The notes below the pieces were generated by a model that saw nothing but the letters and a program-made list of their open reading frames with translations, had not been told where the DNA came from and searched no databases. Position numbers and translations under genes: made by a program. A DNA stretch of 64,000 nt from Bactericera cockerelli (Eukaryota > Arthropoda > Insecta > Hemiptera > Triozidae): positions 22,223,619 to 22,287,618 of the forward strand of contig CM044963.1 of assembly GCA_024516035.1 (NCBI GenBank). Direction: 5' to 3'. Positions 54,059-64,000 of the stretch are shown here, in pieces; within the stretch, counting starts at the first letter, position 1, and every line of letters begins with the position of its first letter.

Positions 54059-57000
54059 GTGCGCGTGCTGTATGTGGACTACGGGAACTGCGAGACCCTG
54101 CCTCTCGGGAGCCTCCGCGCCCTGGACCCCGCCCACTGCTACCCCCCCGGCCTTCTCTCTGCAGACCAGCCTGCCCGCCACCTTCGTGAAGGATTCGTAC
54201 GAGATATTCGCGGCTGTGGACGCCCCCCATGTCGCTGTGTACGCGAGGCGTGGGGACGGCTGGGTCGTGGATCTGGTGGGACCAGACGGCTCGTCGCTTC
54301 TGGAGAAGCACCGGCTCACAGGACAGCTGCAGGTCACTGAGCCGCTGGCGGAGGAGTTTGTGCAGGAGTTGTCGGTGGTGGACAGATGGGTGGCCCAGGG
54401 GTCTTGTCCTGTGACTGTCATGAGCTTCGAGTCGCCCGCCGAGCTGTCTATCTCCCTGCAGGCGGATGAGACCCGCCAGGCAGAGCTGCAGACCCGCCTG
54501 CAGGGGGAGGCAGCCAGGACCCTGCCCATACTGGGGCGTGCCCGGAGCTGTGCCTGGGCAAGTTCTCAGAGGACGGGGAGTGGTACCGGCCCAGGTGCTG
54601 GACGCGAGTTCCGCGCCCTGTTTGTGGACTACGGCAACAAGGACATTGTGCCTGAGATCCGCAAGTTGAGTTACACTCTGCGTCGTATACCCCCGCTCAG
54701 CGTGAAGTGCACGCTGCCCGTGGTGCCGGTAGAAGCGGACTGGTCGCAGGCAGCCATCGACCGCCTAGACAACCTGGTGACTGATCAGACACCCCGGGCC
54801 AGGATCCTGGACTACGATACCGTGCCGGCTGTTGAGTTGATCCTAGAGGACGGCACGTCCGTGGCAGATGTGTTGGTGGAGGAGAAGCTAGCCGCGCGCA
54901 AGAGTTACAAAGTCGTCATCAGCCATGTGAATGGACCCGAGGCGTTCTATGTGCAGTACGCGGAGAATGCAGCGCTGGACGATGTGTTCAAAGTGATGGA
55001 AACGATTGACGCGAATGCGCCCGTGGAAGTTTCCCAGATTAACGTGGGAGATATTCTAGCCGCCAAGTTCCCGGAGGATGAGGCCTGGTACCGCGCAAGA
55101 GTCCTGAGCAAATCACCAGTCGAAGGAGAGACAGCGGATCAAACCGATGTTACAATCAAAGTCCTCTTCATAGATTTCGGCAACACAAGCGAGACTTCTG
55201 AGTTCCGGCGTCTACCCTCGTCTGTGTCCCGACTGCCTCCCCTCGCGAAACCCTGCACACTCGCCCTGCCTGAAGGTGTTGAGGCATGGCCGGACTTCGC
55301 CCGCGAGAAACTAGAACAAATCTCTAACGATGAGTTTAATCTGAAGTGGCTGGATGTCGGGAAGAATATCGTAGAACTTACCACCGCTCAGAACAGCGAC
55401 GTGGCAACCATCGTGCTGGAGCCACCCCCACTGAAGAACTACATGCTGTCTCATATTAATTCGGCTAACGACTTTTACCTACAAGAAGAGGAGCACCCCC
55501 ACATTGGAACCATCACAGACCTCGTGGCCTCGCTGGACACTGAGGCGCCTCTCTCGTCTGTCTCCCCCGGGGACCTGGTCGCGCCAAGTTCATAGAGGAC
55601 GGCGCTTGGTACCGCGCGCGGGTGACCACCACAGACCCGCCTCAAGTCCTCTTTATAGACTACGGGAACACCTCTCCCGCGTCTGAATTCCGAGCGCTGA
55701 GCGACGCCTTGCGTAAGTTCGAGCCGGCCGCGATTCATTGTTCCCTCGCGTTGCCCGAAGACGCAACGTTTGCCGAGTATTCCCGAGCGGCTTCGGCCAA
55801 GTTCGTGGAACTGTCGCAGGGAGGGGAGACGCTGGTCACGTGTGAGTTCCTGGAGGCGGTGCCAGGTGGCCCGCGTCCCGTGGAGCTGTACATAGGGGAA
55901 GATAGCGTGACGGCTCTGCTGGCCAATGTGCCTGACGTGTCTGCAAGCGCCGAGGTTCCGCCTGATGTTGACGCGACTCATAAATTCACTGTCTCCTGGG
56001 TCAATAGCGCGGATGACTTCTACCTGCAACAAGTGGACGATCCCAGTCTGGACAGTATCATGGATCTGCTCGAACCGATTGCAGAGACAGCTCCGATTGC
56101 CGTGAAACCTGGCGATCTCGTCGCGTCTCAATTCGTGGATGATGAGATGTGGTACCGCTCTCGAGTTCTAAGAGAAGGCGCCGACGCTGCAAGCTATGAA
56201 GTGCATTTCGTGGACTATGGAAACTCTGCCACGGCGTCTGCTTTCAGGGCGCTGCCTGAAGGTGCAAGCCTGGAGGCTGTTCCCGCGCGGGCGAGACACT
56301 TCAGGCTGGTGGAGGTGGCGAGTGCGGAGGAGATGACGGGAGTGCTGACGGACATGATGGACAGCGGGCGGGCTGTGGAGGTGATGGAGGAGGAGGGGAG
56401 GGTGGTGCTGGTGGATGGGGATGGGAGACGACTGCCTGCTGTGCTGGCGAAGGAGGAAGCACAGGCGGCGACACGTGTTGAGGGAGACGCAACGTCAGAA
56501 CAAGCGCGGAAAGTTACCTCATCCAGTGAAACTACAAGTGAGATACCCACAGTGGTGAGTCCACTGCGATCCACAACAAGTGAGTCCAAAGACGCCAGCC
56601 CTCTCCAACCAGGCAGTCCCGTGAAGCAAGAAGCAAGTCCCATTTCGCCACCGACAAGTCCCCTGAAGGCGTCGAGTCCCACGCGAGCAGCTTCGTCTCT
56701 GAAGGAGATGGCGCGCGCCTCGGAAGCACAGAAGGTGCACGTGATCACGCACGTGAACTCTCCCTCGGATTTCTACCTCATGGTGGACGCGGAGGCTGCC
56801 ATTCAGATCGGGAAGCTGCTCAACACCGCGGGCGATTTCGAGCCTGTCCACAGCATCATCGGGGGCGCTACTTACGCGGCGTTCAACGAGCGAGAGGACA
56901 GCTGGCACCGCGCGCAGCTCATAGAGATGCTGGGAGAGGACGAGCAAGGCAAGGACTTGTACCTGGTGAAGTACAAGGACCTGGGGAACACGGACATCGT

Positions 57001-57469
57001 GACGAAGGAAGAGCTGCGGGAACTGCCGGAGGCGATACGAGACCTGCCCTGCGTGGTGAAGAACTGTGAGCTGGACACACCCGAGGGGTTCATCCTGTGG
57101 TCAGAGCCCGCGGTGAGGAAGATGACAGACCTGGTGGTGATGGGACAGTTCCATGTGGAGACCCTGGGGGAGGGGGAGCCGGCCCGGGTCAGGCTGAGGA
57201 GCACGGACGGACTGGACGTGAACCAGATGCTGCTGCGCATCCACGAGGAGACCAAGGAGGCGCAGACGACCCCCGCGGAGGAGGCGAACGAAACCCTCAA
57301 CGACACCATCCTGTCGGAAGCCCCTAGCAAGACCCTGATCCTGCAACGCGTGACCGTGAGTCACTACACCACGCCTGGTGACTTCTACGTGCAAGTCGTC
57401 AAGGACAGAAACATCCTGGACTCGATCAACAGTCTCCTCCCGGGGCTGAAGCCTGTGGCCCCCGCCCAG
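54059..57469 (+). CDS. Tudor-family protein, exon 15: Tudor units 4 to 10
   Basis: A 3.4-kb exon. In order: unit 4 core VRVLYVDYGNCETLPLGSLR (54059); unit 5 (about 54360-54900) with FVDYGNKD; unit 6 (54903-55425) with AAKFPEDEAWYRARV and LFIDFGNTSE; unit 7 (55430-55930) with KFIEDGAWYRARV and LFIDYGNTSP; unit 8 (55945-56460) with FVDDEMWYRSRV and FVDYGNSA; a Ser/Thr/Pro linker (56460-56735, many SP/TP sites); unit 9 (56735-57330) with SWHRAQL and a degenerate YKDLGNTD; and the start of unit 10 (TVSHYTTPGDFYVQV). Frame breaks: the C run 54142-54148, three missing bases near 54543, 54590 and 54605 (they hide CLGKFSEDGEWYR of unit 5), and one near 55581-55585. Ends CAG before GTAATT, phase 0. 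Units bind methylarginine where the cage is complete (family knowledge). Confidence 0.93.
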
Positions 57470-57711
57470 GTAATTTTTGTAATTTGTAATAATAGGCAAT
57501 GTATTTGACATCAAAAATATATACAAAGTGAACAAAAGTACATACAATAATAAATAATACATTTAAAAAAATAAATGAATGTTAAGTAGGTAGGTTAGGT
57601 AACAAATATAAAAGGTAATTGAATACTGAGTTAGTAAGAAAAATGATATGTTATATTCGCTTACCATCTATGTACCTACCTAATAAGATTTCTATCATTA
57701 TGTATGTACAG
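57470..57711 (+). mobile_element. Introner-like repeat, copy 2 = all of intron 15
   Basis: This 242-base intron is made only of the two end blocks of the repeat in intron 14: GTAATTTTTGTAATTTGTAA at the donor and AAGATTTCTATCATTATGTA TGTAC just before the AG. Homology starts at base 1 of the intron and ends two bases before the exon. Neighbouring exons show no similarity (VEESGQ/VRVLYV against PVAPAQ/VLLDEL); both introns are phase 0 after CAG. Confidence 0.85.
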
Positions 57712-58643
57712 GTGTTGCTAGATGAGCTGTACGCCGCCCGCCAGTCCAGCGGCGACCTGTGGTTCCGCGTGAGGGCGCTCACCCCGAGCGGGGAGACAGG
57801 CTACGCGGTGCGGCGGATTGACTACGGGGACGAGGACACCTGCACAAAGTTTGGACGGTTGAGCGAAGACCTGAGTCACATCAGTCCGTTGGCCCACCAC
57901 TGTCGAGTGGAGGATGCCTCCCTGGCCGCCACCCTGGCAGCCTGGCATGAGAAGAAGACTGAGCTGGTGATAGTCGACATGGAAGAGCCCGCCAGTGGAC
58001 AGCCTGCCACCGTGGTTCTGAGCGAGGCGGACAGTGGAGAAGCGACAGACAGCGAGGCGACACAAGTAGACGACAAGCCGCCCAAAGTCAACGGTGGCGC
58101 AACCAATGGGTTCAGCAATGGAGACGCTGAGTCACCCACCAAGTCCGAACACTCACCGGAGCTTGGAAAAGCTTCGACACCAAACGTCTCTCCTGTAAAA
58201 GAGAGTTCAGTTACGCCAACAAAAGATAGTGCAATCCTATCACCAACCAAAAATAGCGCAGTCAGTTCACCAACCGAAAAAAGTGAGGAGCTGAAAGTCA
58301 ACACTTCTTTGGACGACACATTTGTGTCGTGCGTGAGTGAGAAAACCATTCTCGAAGACACAATCACCGAAGACCAGCGGAAGTGTACATTCTGAACACG
58401 AATGCCATCGACGACTTTTACGTCCATCTGGAAACGGACACGCCAGCGCTGGAGGAGATGACCGAAGCTCTGCGAGAAGTCAATGACCTCACACATCCTC
58501 TCGTGTCGGCGGACCAAGTGAGACTGAACGAAGTTTACGTGACGCTGTACGAGGAAGACTCGCTCTACTATCGGGCCCGAGCATTGGCGAAGGTGAACGA
58601 TCGATTCCGAGTGCTGTTCGTGGACTATGGAAATCAGAGCGAG
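57712..58643 (+). CDS. Tudor-family protein, exon 16: Tudor unit 10 core and unit 11
   Basis: Phase 0: VLLDELYAARQSSGDLWFRV, RALTPSGETGYAVRRIDYGD, EDTCTKFGRLSEDLSHISPL, giving unit 10 with a DYGD core. A disordered, SPTK-rich linker (about 58050-58370: SPTKSEHSPELGKASTPNVS and similar) follows. The literal frame stops at TGA 58393-58395; with one base added near 58380-58384 it runs on as VYILNTNAIDDFYVHLETDT, LYYRARALAKVNDRFRVLFV, DYGNQSE, unit 11. Ends GAG before GTGAGT, phase 0. The SP/TP-rich linker is a possible phosphorylation region (inference). Confidence 0.9.
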
Positions 58644-58739
58644 GTGAGTTTGTTATTTGTTTGACAGACTTTCTTAGAAGCTTTTATCATTAGCTTAGGA
58701 AAAGAACCTTTGTAAAAATCCAATTTTTTTTTTTTTTTT

Positions 58740-58935
58740 TTTTTTAAAGATGAGTGTTTCACAGCCGTTTTTATTTCGTAGCCATGAAACAGGAGCTACT
58801 GTAGGCGCTTGTGGTCTGTGTTGTAGCCTGCCCATCCCGTAGTATGCCTCCCCTCTGATGGACGAGAAGTGACACAATACTTCCCAATTAGGTGCTGGGT
58901 CAACACGAGCGCACCGGAAGGTATCCCTTACAAAC
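58740..58935 (-). mobile_element. tRNA-derived SINE, family F
   Basis: Inverted second copy of the element at 10.05 kb (TATGCCTCCCCTCTGATGGA, AACACGAGCGCACCGGAAGG), without the tRNA-like head. Confidence 0.75.
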
Positions 58936-59082
58936 AACTGTAACCAAATTACAGTTGTTTGTAAAGTTAAATTAAGGGATACCTTAATTTAACTTTAATT
59001 TTAAACATTTTATTTATTTATTAACAATATTAACAATATTGTTAATAAATAAATAAAATGTTTAAAATTAAAGTTAAATTAA
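58928..59082. repeat. Three overlapping perfect hairpins in a row
   Basis: TACAAACAACTGTAA and TTACAGTTGTTTGTA (58929-58963); AAAGTTAAATTAAGG and CCTTAATTTAACTTT (58963-58996); then 58984-59031 and 59035-59082 as 48-base inverted copies around AAC. The second arm of one hairpin is the first arm of the next. Confidence 0.9.
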
Positions 59083-59102
59083 AAAAAAAAAATTAAAAAA
59101 AA

Positions 59103-59427
59103 GACAAAGGTCGCTACTTTTTCATACGAATGATCTACTGTAAAAGTTACAACATTTTATAGCCACATGGAAGGAAATAAGTTTAAGTTATCATATTTGT
59201 GTTCAACACTTTCGTGATATCACAACCACTCAAACTCGCTTTACTAAATCTACGCTGAAACCGGGACTTGAACCCCCGACCTCCAGGTTACAAGTCCGTC
59301 GCCTTATCGATCAAGCTACTGAGATCGGTGAGTTCATTATATATTGGACAGACAAAGGTCGCTACTTTTTCGTACGAATGCGATCTACTGTAAAAGTTAC
59401 AACAGTTTTATAGCCACATGGAAGGAA
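59103..59427. repeat. 77-bp direct repeat flanking a family B SINE
   Basis: 59103-59179 and 59351-59427 share GACAAAGGTCGCTACTTTTT and TATAGCCACATGGAAGGAAA. Between them, 59190-59332 is an inverted family B SINE (GGGACTTGAACCCCCGACCT). Confidence 0.85.
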
Positions 59428-59584
59428 ATACACGCTGTAATGGGAAAAACAGCTTGCATTCCTCTAATTGTGCTCTCCAGTGTATAATTGTCTTGTGTAT
59501 GTCCACATAGACGACCGGCATGTTTTTAGTGAATTCTCCCGTGGGACCGGCGATGTTTAGGCTATTCACAAGCGTAGTGCATGC

Positions 59585-59648
59585 GTGTACCACCGGTGGT
59601 ACACCCGGTCCATTCCGTACAGACACGCGTGTACCACCGGTGGTACAC
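59585..59648. repeat. Two copies of a perfect 20-bp palindrome
   Basis: GTGTACCACCGGTGGTACAC at 59585-59604 and 59629-59648, each followed by CCG, 44 bases apart. Confidence 0.95.
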
Positions 59649-59694
59649 CCGTTCGTCCAGTTGTCATATCAATATTCAACATTTTCCCTCAGGT

Positions 59695-60155
59695 GTAGTC
59701 ACCGTAGCCCAGTGAAATAGCACACGAGGCTTGAATAGACGGTCATCTGGATTTGATCCTCAGCAGGGCAGGAGTTTTTTTGCTCTGTGCTTGGATCTAG
59801 TCATACCTCGTGAGGAAAAATGAGTATCTGGAGCAGCGACCAGTGGCAAAATGATAGGCAAAAATAAGATATTAAAAATGCGAAAATGTCGTCTAATTCT
59901 GCGTTACCCACTAAAGTTATGATATAGTAACACATTTAATGCACTGTTAGTCAAGTGGTGACCGCGCTAGTCTGGTAATCCATGTAGCGCAGGGATCCGT
60001 TGTTTCGAATCCCACCCAGTGCATGATTTTTTCCTCATTGATTTGAGTTTGTGACCACATAATTAGAAAACCCTGACGGATAGGTGGTAGAAAATGCTTT
60101 GAGCATTAACCTCGTCTGGTGGTTACCTTCCCCGAATGAGTATTATTATTATTAG
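59695..60155 (+). mobile_element. Family C SINE then family A SINE
   Basis: 59695-59940: GTCACCGTAGCCCAGTGAAA head, body CATACCTCGTGAGGAAAAAT. 59940-60155: GCACTGTTAGTCAAGTGGTG head, TTTCGAATCCCACCCAGTGC box. Confidence 0.82.
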
Positions 60156-60582
60156 TATTATTTGTACTGAGTATTAGTATTATTTGTACCACGAATAGGA
60201 GCTGGACATGTCACTCATTTCTACTCGGTAGGTGGTAACCTGTCTCCTTTAATTCCTTTAAACAGATTTATGTACTTTTGTAATAGAAAATGTGCCAATA
60301 TTTACTTTTTCAATGACAAATTGGTTGATTTACAAAAAATAATCTTATTGGTCGAATAATTTTTAGTATTTTTTTTTAAATATTATTATCATTATTATCT
60401 TTTCTTTTTAACTTTTTTATTCTTGTTATTTCTTCTCTAGTGTATTAGTGTATACTTTGTAATTGGGTTCTGGCTAACTTTTGTAAAGCCAACACCTGTA
60501 TTGTACTGCACTCTAAATAAAATGTACTTGTACTTTTTTTTTAAGCTTTAATGCCAACCTCACAATTGTAACAATTATTTTA
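60156..60582. other. No gene seen in the last intron
   Basis: AT-rich; 60480-60540 resembles a retroelement 3' end (CACTCTAAATAAAATGTACT). Confidence 0.4.
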
Positions 60583-60806
60583 TCGAAATAATTTGGAGAT
60601 AGAAAACACTTGGCTTTTTTTGTTTTACTTAATTATTTATTTTCAGATGGCCATTTCGCCAGTTACGGCATCGTCAGTGAACTAAAGACTAGTTATTACA
60701 TCTTTAGTTCACTGACGATGCCGTAACTGGCGAAATGGCCATCTGAAAATAAATAATTAAGTAAAACAAAAAAAGCCAAGTGTTTTCTATCTCCAAATTA
60801 TTTCGA
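60583..60806. repeat. Perfect 106-bp hairpin with a 12-bp loop
   Basis: 60583-60688 and 60701-60806 are exact inverted copies as far as I can read. Loop CTAGTTATTACA. Contains GATGGCCATTTCGCCAGTTA and CGGCATCGTCAGTGAAC. It could be a MITE or a very recent inverted duplication. Confidence 0.93.
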
Positions 60807-60946
60807 TGTTTATTTGTTTTACCAAGAGTTGTGTATAACTATAAGTTTTTCCCAAGAACTTATAAATTTTATAATTATTTTATAATTAAATACAAATAAA
60901 TTTTACTACTACTACTTATACTTATTATTTATTTATTATCCCACAG

Positions 60947-61237
60947 GTGAGTGAGCTCCGCCAGTGCCCCCCTGAGCTCTCAGCGGACAAGACCCCGCCC
61001 ATCGCCAAGCACTGCGAGTTCCTCAAGCCCACGCCAGAGGGCGCCAGTGTCGATCTGAACCCCACCGGGCCCCTCGGCAAGCAATTCGAAGCTTTCGATT
61101 CTTCGGCTCTGGATCTGAAGGTCAAGAGTTTGAGCCCCCTCGGGGCGGACAAGTTTGCCATCGAAATTGTGATAGCCGACTCGGGGGAGAATCTGCTGAC
61201 GTATCTCTCTGCGATCAGCGAAGATGTTGATAAGTAA
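60947..61237 (+). CDS. Tudor-family protein, exon 17: end of unit 11 and C-terminus
   Basis: After TTATTATCCCACAG, phase 0: VSELRQCPPELSADKTPPIA, KHCEFLKPTPEGASVDLNPT, GPLGKQFEAFDSSALDLKVK, then SLSPLGADKFAIEIVIADSG and ENLLTYLSAISEDVDK, stop TAA at 61235-61237. The segment completes the SN-like half of the last unit. The exon starts GTGAGTGAG, itself donor-like. Confidence 0.93.
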   Translation: MSELRQCPPELSADKTPPIAKHCEFLKPTPEGASVDLNPTGPLGKQFEAFDSSALDLKVKSLSPLGADKFAIEIVIADSGENLLTYLSAISEDVDK

Positions 61238-62600
61238 GGTCGGTGGAGCCTTTCAAATGGAGAAAATAGAAGACGACTGCCTAGATTTTCTATAGTTGCC
61301 TTTTAAATTGATAAAATAGAACAAGACTGCCTAGATTTTCTAAAGTTGCATAAATTGATAACATAGAACAAGACTGCCTAGATTTTCTATTTTTGCCTTT
61401 CAAATTGATAAAATAGATGTCGACTGCCTAGATTTACTATCTATGTGTACAGGCGGAATTGGTGTGGTGTATCTTCAATACGTACTCAATATTTGTTGAA
61501 ATTATTAAGAGGAAATTTATCTCCTTTGATGATCACGTCAGAATTTCCAAGCTTCACTTAATCGAATTTAATTCACTCATTCAAAAATATTTTACTGAGC
61601 AAAGATTAATGAAAAAAAATTAATGATTGCAAATTACTTATGAATATTTTTCCCCGAGGTTTGATTTTTTTATTTTTTTACTTGACTGAAAGTTAAAGAA
61701 AGTCACATTTGAAAAATATCACTTCCTTGACTACCAATTTGTGTAAATAGAACGTCTTTTCTCCCATTGTATTTTGTATTGAACTTAAAAGATGTTAACC
61801 CTACTGTGCTGCTCAAAGGTGTAAATAATGAAAGAGAAAAAAATATGCAAAGCTGCTAGAAGTGTTAATATGGAAATGGAGAGCTGTGATTATTTTGAGC
61901 AGCCAATCAACTTAACTGGTTATACCAACAAGTCATTCTGTTACAATGTGCTTTTTGACTGAATTATTAGTTTTGAAATTTAATTTCATCACACATCATC
62001 AACTATCTGTTATTTCATTTTGTTATTTTTCTTCATTATTTTTGTTAATTCATTTAGAAGTTTTCTCGTAAGTGACCTTTTTTTTTCGTATTGAATGATG
62101 AAGATTTTTTTTACTTTCCTTATTTTTAATTCCGTAGTTGTGTTTTTATTTTTATTTTTGTGATTCATGGAGATCAAGATCTTTAGAAGTATCATTTACC
62201 GCACCTAATTATTAACAAAATTAACAAAATGGTGCTTCAGTAAATCAGTTTCAATTTATTTATTGGATTAAGACAGTTATAAAACTATCCATTGCAATGA
62301 TTTCATTGGATGAAACCTATTTTTAAGTTTAATATGACTTTTAATGTTTTGTGTGGTGATTACTGAAGCGTGTTACAAAAGTCTGATGGAAATGCTATTG
62401 TATGTATGCTACGTTATTTTCAAGTGTATCAATTTCTTTCAACTCTCTTCAGGCTCTACGAATCCTTTGAAGATAGAGAGCTTTTGTTCAATAATCAATT
62501 TGATTCCTTGACAGATTGAAACAATCTCAGCGCCTGATCCTACTGTCAGCTATTTTAATGTAATGACATTGAAATAGCAATAAAAAGGCCATGTTAAAAA
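61238..62600 (+). other. 3' UTR with a 61-bp tandem repeat
   Basis: 61265-61440 has four copies of GACTGCCTAGATTTTCTATA joined by TTTTAAATTGATAAAATAGA. After that the sequence is AT-rich with no coding signal. The first AATAAA after the stop is at 62579-62584. Confidence 0.6.
62579..62584 (+). terminator. Candidate polyadenylation signal AATAAA
   Basis: First canonical hexamer downstream of the TAA at 61237, about 1.3 kb away. A second is at 63853-63858, but that lies in a repeat-derived end. Confidence 0.4.
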
Positions 62601-63660
62601 ATGTACAGAAAATGTACCTTAAAAACACTAGATATTAATTCGGGATTGAATTGTTTTTTCCCCCAAAGTTTTAGTACCTTGTCTACTTTTTGAAACAATA
62701 TTTTTTCTTTTGTTTTGTTACCTATACAGTCAAATCTGGATATAAGAGAACGATTTCCAAGTCCAATTTACCTCTATATAAGAGAAAATAACAAGAGAAA
62801 TCTGGATATAAGAGAAAAAATTCCGGTACTTTGTCCCAGGTTCCACTGTATAATGTTTTCTCATACCGTCCTCATTAGGATATGAAAAGTTTTTTTTTTG
62901 TTTACCGTCAGAGAAGAGCAAGTGAAGGTACTTATACTATACACTGAGGAAACTAGCCAGACCATCGAGTTAGCAGCATGCTACAGTTTGCCAACATTCA
63001 GGCAACTTTTTGTCTTTCATCCTAGTGGTTGCCCTAAGTCACAAGCGCCCTTGTATCACTTAAATTAACAGTTGAGTAGTCTTTTTATCCAATATTAATT
63101 ACTTATCAGTATGATGCGATGTCTTTTTTTGCAGCAAGCGACTTGGGAAACAGCAGCAAGGATTAAGTAGCAGGTTGCCAAAAACTTCTCTTGCTTACAG
63201 AGCAAATTGTTTATTTCTAGCTTAAGCAACGTGTTGCTCAGGTGGCTTGTCACCCAGCAACATGACATACTGTCTACTCTGTCTAGACTCTAGACAGTAC
63301 CCTCGATGTAAAAGTATCTTCAGAACTTGCCGTTGCTAAGATTTGTTATGTTTAATATCATTACTTTTATTACCTTGTAGTGTCTATGACTCTTATCGTT
63401 CCATTAATTGAAAATGTTTCCTCTTTGTTTTACTTGAATACAGTTTTATACCCTATTTTTGTGTATATTCAAACTCTCTTTGTTTTTTCTTCTTCGGAAA
63501 ATATTTTTTTTACTCTTAAGGTACTATTCCCCTGTGCGCGAATGTATCAGTACACATTCGAATGAATGTAGAGATAACACACTTTAATTTATTTTTAAAA
63601 ACAAAACAAGTTTCTGAGTGGTGCAAGATCATGGGTTGGATAGTAAAAAAAAGAAAAAAG
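62601..63660. other. No feature seen
   Basis: AT-rich with a few repeated phrases (TCTGGATATAAGAGAAAA three times near 62.73-62.82 kb). No gene. Confidence 0.5.
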
Positions 63661-63662
63661 TA

Positions 63663-63860
63663 TCATATTTGTGTTAATCACTTACGTGATATCACAACTA
63701 CTCAAACTCGCTTTACTAAATCTGCGCTGAAACCGGGACTTGAACCACCGACCTCCAGGTTACAAGTCCGCCGCCTTATCGATCAAGCTACTGAGGTCGG
63801 TTGGATAGTAGAGATTGCCTTAGGCAGTACTTCTGCCTTTGTGATTGATTTCAATAAAGA
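63663..63860. mobile_element. Family B SINE (-) and motif element end
   Basis: 63663-63805: inverted family B copy (GGGACTTGAACCACCGACCT). 63805-63860: GAGATTGCCTTAGGCAGTAC and AATAAAGAG. Confidence 0.8.
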
Positions 63861-64000
63861 GATTACTACTAAGAGTTTACTACTACTACAAATTCTCCAT
63901 CTGCCTAGTTACCTAAAGCAACGAATCAGAATAGCCATCCAGAACTGCGGTATAGGCCATGGGAACTGTGCCATATTCTCAGCTCTGGATGACGGTGTTT

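Noticed and set aside
55475..57562. Long minus-strand frames across exon 15 (150-220 codons)
   Set aside because: Antisense of GC-rich coding sequence; no domain and no homology I recognise.
32256..58384. Programmed frameshifting in the Tudor gene
   Set aside because: There are nine breaks, no slippery heptamer with a downstream structure in common, and nearly all are missing bases; errors explain them better.

Overview
The window is nuclear DNA of an animal, most likely an arthropod and probably an insect. The evidence is AT-rich introns loaded with SINEs, LINEs, MITEs and minisatellites, spliced GC-rich exons with GT-AG borders, and RTE-type and other non-LTR retrotransposons. I cannot name the species. 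The only host gene I can support runs left to right from about 25.5 kb to 61.2 kb (its 5' part lies outside the window or in the poor sequence before 25 kb). It encodes a multi-Tudor-domain protein of the Tudor/TDRD family, about 2,400 residues within the window, in 17 exons whose splice phases all agree.

Layout. 0-14 kb: repeats only (a dead LINE fragment, a CT-rich tract, a 36-bp minisatellite of about 1.9 kb, tRNA- and 5S-derived SINEs, two palindromic elements with CAGGGTG ends). 14.0-20.6 kb: sequence of visibly poor quality ending at a 110-base gap; part of it is an error-filled copy of the palindrome that follows the gap (20.7-23.2 kb). 23.9-25.1 kb: a terminal-inverted-repeat transposon with a 6-bp target duplication and a broken integrase-like reading frame. 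25.5-61.2 kb: the Tudor gene. Its first visible exon closes one Tudor unit; exons 2-6 encode a disordered RGG/glycine-rich segment; exons 7-17 encode ten further extended Tudor units, five or so of them in one 3.4-kb exon. A 5'-truncated LINE with an intact 894-codon frame sits in intron 1 on the opposite strand. 61.2-64 kb: 3' UTR and downstream DNA.

The most striking signal is in the introns. Five introns carry tandem arrays whose unit contains a copy of that intron's own splice site with a few bases of the adjoining exon: donor arrays after exons 1 and 7, acceptor arrays before exons 4, 10 and 14. A sixth array abuts the acceptor of exon 12. In the exon 14 array nine identical acceptors lie 39 bp apart, in phase and without stops, so each upstream acceptor would add 13 residues to the protein. 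Separately, introns 14 and 15 share nearly identical sequence that begins exactly at both 5' splice sites and in intron 15 spans the whole intron, as expected of an introner-like element.

The literal sequence holds about nine single-base frame breaks in the Tudor exons, nearly all of them missing bases in or near G/C runs. I read these as assembly errors, not as gene decay, because frame, domain pattern and splice phases are otherwise kept.

Family knowledge, not seen here: Tudor proteins bind symmetrically dimethylated arginines on Piwi proteins and act in germ granules and the piRNA pathway.
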